A DNA stretch of 6,354 nt from Allobaculum sp. (lineage in GTDB: Bacteria > Bacillota_I > Bacilli_A > Erysipelotrichales > Erysipelotrichaceae): NCBI GenBank assembly GCA_014803815.1, contig JAAVAY010000037.1, positions 1-6,354 on the forward strand, written 5' to 3'. Position 1 is the first letter of the stretch, and each line of letters opens with the position of its first letter. The notes under the pieces are model-generated. The model saw nothing but the letters and a program-made list of their open reading frames with translations, was not told where the DNA came from and made no database searches. The translations under genes and the position numbers were made by a program. This document shows positions 5,799 to 6,354 of this stretch, piece after piece.

Positions 5799-5852
5799 CT
5801 TCTACTATCCCCCAATTCCTCCTTTTTATAATTTTTAAATTTATAGTTATGA

Positions 5853-6026
5853 CTATTCATTGAAAAAAAAAAAAAAAAAAAAAAAAGCCTTACTTCAAGA
5901 GAACCCTTGTCGATTTGTAAGATTTCGGTGCTTAAAGGCGCAAGCCATTTGCTTAAGGACAGTGAGCAACATGCCGATTTCCTAGAAAAAATCAATGTTT
6001 TGAACCACCTAAAATTGGCCTTTTAA
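5853..6026 (+). pseudogene. short open frame without a start, possible gene remnant
   Basis: A plus-strand frame is open from 5853 to TAA at 6024-6026. It reads through the A-run as lysines and then through the left repeat arm. Its last part, KGASHLLKDSEQHADFLEKI followed by NVLNHLKLAF, has a protein-like composition and could be the C-terminal end of a decayed gene. There is no start codon or ribosome site, and I do not recognise a family. It may equally be chance. Confidence 0.2.
5863..5924 (+). repeat. left arm of inverted repeat with outer poly-A run
   Basis: 24 consecutive A (5863-5886) precede a 38-base arm (5887-5924) beginning GCCTTACTTCAAGAGAACCC. The arm matches the reverse complement of 6301-6338 at 36 of 38 positions; the differences are at 5910 and 5917. 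The homopolymer lies on the outer side of the arm, as in the right copy. Confidence 0.88.
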
Positions 6027-6070
6027 GGAAGCAAAACATCAAGCAAGGCTCATATTCCTTCTAATCCATC

Positions 6071-6119
6071 AAGAGATAAACCACTCAAGATTCTATACTC
6101 TTTGGCTTATCTCTTTTTT
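6071..6119 (+). terminator. terminator-like hairpin in the repeat core
   Basis: AAGAGATAA (6071-6079) pairs with TTATCTCTT (6107-6115); CCA and TGG add three more pairs after one mismatch. TTTT follows, completing a T-run of six. The loop is long (about 20 bases). It could end transcription coming from the left arm, 44 bases after the stop of the open frame at 6026. Confidence 0.5.
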
Positions 6120-6124
6120 CATCT

Positions 6125-6151
6125 AGGGAAGAAACTAGACGTTTCTTCCCT
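6125..6151. repeat. 11-bp perfect hairpin
   Basis: AGGGAAGAAAC (6125-6135) and GTTTCTTCCCT (6141-6151) form a perfect 11-bp stem with the five-base loop TAGAC. No T-run follows on either strand, so it is not a standard terminator. It sits five bases after the T-run of the hairpin before it. Confidence 0.6.
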
Positions 6152-6171
6152 TCCATTTTCAGTCCATTTTA

Positions 6172-6191
6172 TTTTAGCTTTTTCGCTAAAA
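6172..6191. repeat. 7-bp hairpin, third in a row
   Basis: TTTTAGC (6172-6178) and GCTAAAA (6185-6191) pair perfectly around TTTTTC. The stem is AT-rich and weak alone. It follows the 11-bp hairpin by 20 bases, making three hairpins within about 120 bases. Confidence 0.4.
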
Positions 6192-6300
6192 AATTCTATA
6201 TTTTCATAATCTTCATACCATCATTCAATATTTCACTTTATAAAAATGCCATTTTCATCAATTCAATCATTTAAAAATTTTTGGCTTAAATGAGGTTTCC

Positions 6301-6354
6301 AATCTTAAAAATCGGCAAGGGTTCTCTTGAAGTAAGGCTTTTTTTTTTTTTTTT
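6301..6354 (-). repeat. right arm of inverted repeat with outer poly-T run
   Basis: The 38-base arm (6301-6338) is the reverse complement of 5887-5924 with two mismatches and is followed by 16 T (6339-6354), where the window stops; the run may be longer. Together with the left arm it encloses a 376-bp core. A homopolymer next to a repeat is also a typical place for an assembly contig to break. Confidence 0.85.

Larger units (their letters stand above)
5799..6354. other. 556-base region without a convincing gene
   Basis: After the lipoprotein terminator I find no CDS with a start, ribosome site and recognisable product. The region holds a 24-base A-run, a 38-bp imperfect inverted repeat, a short open frame, three hairpins, and an AT-rich tract (about 6155-6300), and it ends in a T-run. 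A minus-strand frame that crosses the A-run as poly-Phe is not credible as a protein. Confidence 0.7.

Noticed and set aside
5817..5824. Strong Shine-Dalgarno-like AAGGAGGA on the minus strand
   Set aside because: No start codon lies at a usable distance; the nearest TTG is one base away and its frame runs into the lipoprotein terminator. Probably chance or a relic.
5729..5995. 88-aa minus-strand frame with a poly-Phe run
   Set aside because: It is open only because the A-run reads as poly-Phe, and it crosses the lipoprotein terminator; not a plausible protein.
5863..6354. Identification of the inverted repeat as a named insertion-sequence family, or as a CRISPR or phage attachment structure
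   Set aside because: No transposase motif, no target duplication visible, only two inverted copies, and no repeated spacer pattern. The arm sequence alone does not let me assign a family.

Overview
The window looks like chromosomal DNA of a low-GC Bacillota. The evidence is purine-rich Shine-Dalgarno sites, sigma-A-like promoters, rho-independent terminators, a MurT/GatD pair (peptidoglycan amidation), a DUF1836 protein and a short lipoprotein signal. An Erysipelotrichia-like host is my guess from gene style only. Identifications come from reading motifs; no search was run.

Layout. (1) 1-2363, plus strand: murT then gatD, the two subunits of the lipid II isoglutaminyl synthase. Active-site residues are intact in both. 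Unusually, a terminator-like hairpin lies between them. (2) 2364-3238, plus: a separate transcription unit, with its own promoter and a structured leader, encoding a classical-type SDR whose catalytic Tyr and Lys are replaced by Phe and Asn. (3) 3238-3289: a 21-bp perfect inverted repeat acting as a two-way terminator and sharing bases with the stop codons of both converging genes. (4) 3285-4502, minus: a DUF1836 protein behind a maltose/galactoside-type O-acetyltransferase, probably one operon (48-bp gap), with a possible small ORF (4478-4654) overlapping its start. (5) 4503-4812: a divergent intergenic region, strongly pyrimidine-rich on the plus strand, with palindromes and promoters facing both ways. 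(6) 4813-5751, plus: a lipoprotein of unknown function with a clear promoter and terminator. (7) 5799-6354: no convincing gene. This part holds a 36/38-bp inverted repeat, each arm flanked on its outer side by a long A or T run (24 A on the left, at least 16 T on the right, where the window ends). The 376-bp core between the arms holds a short open frame and three hairpins.

How it fits together. MurT and GatD act at the inner face of the membrane on lipid II; the acetyltransferase and SDR look like small-molecule enzymes; DUF1836 has a MerR-like DNA-binding region and may regulate. Nothing in the window proves these units work as one system. The two points most worth following are the SDR without its catalytic Tyr/Lys and the homopolymer-capped inverted-repeat structure at the right end.
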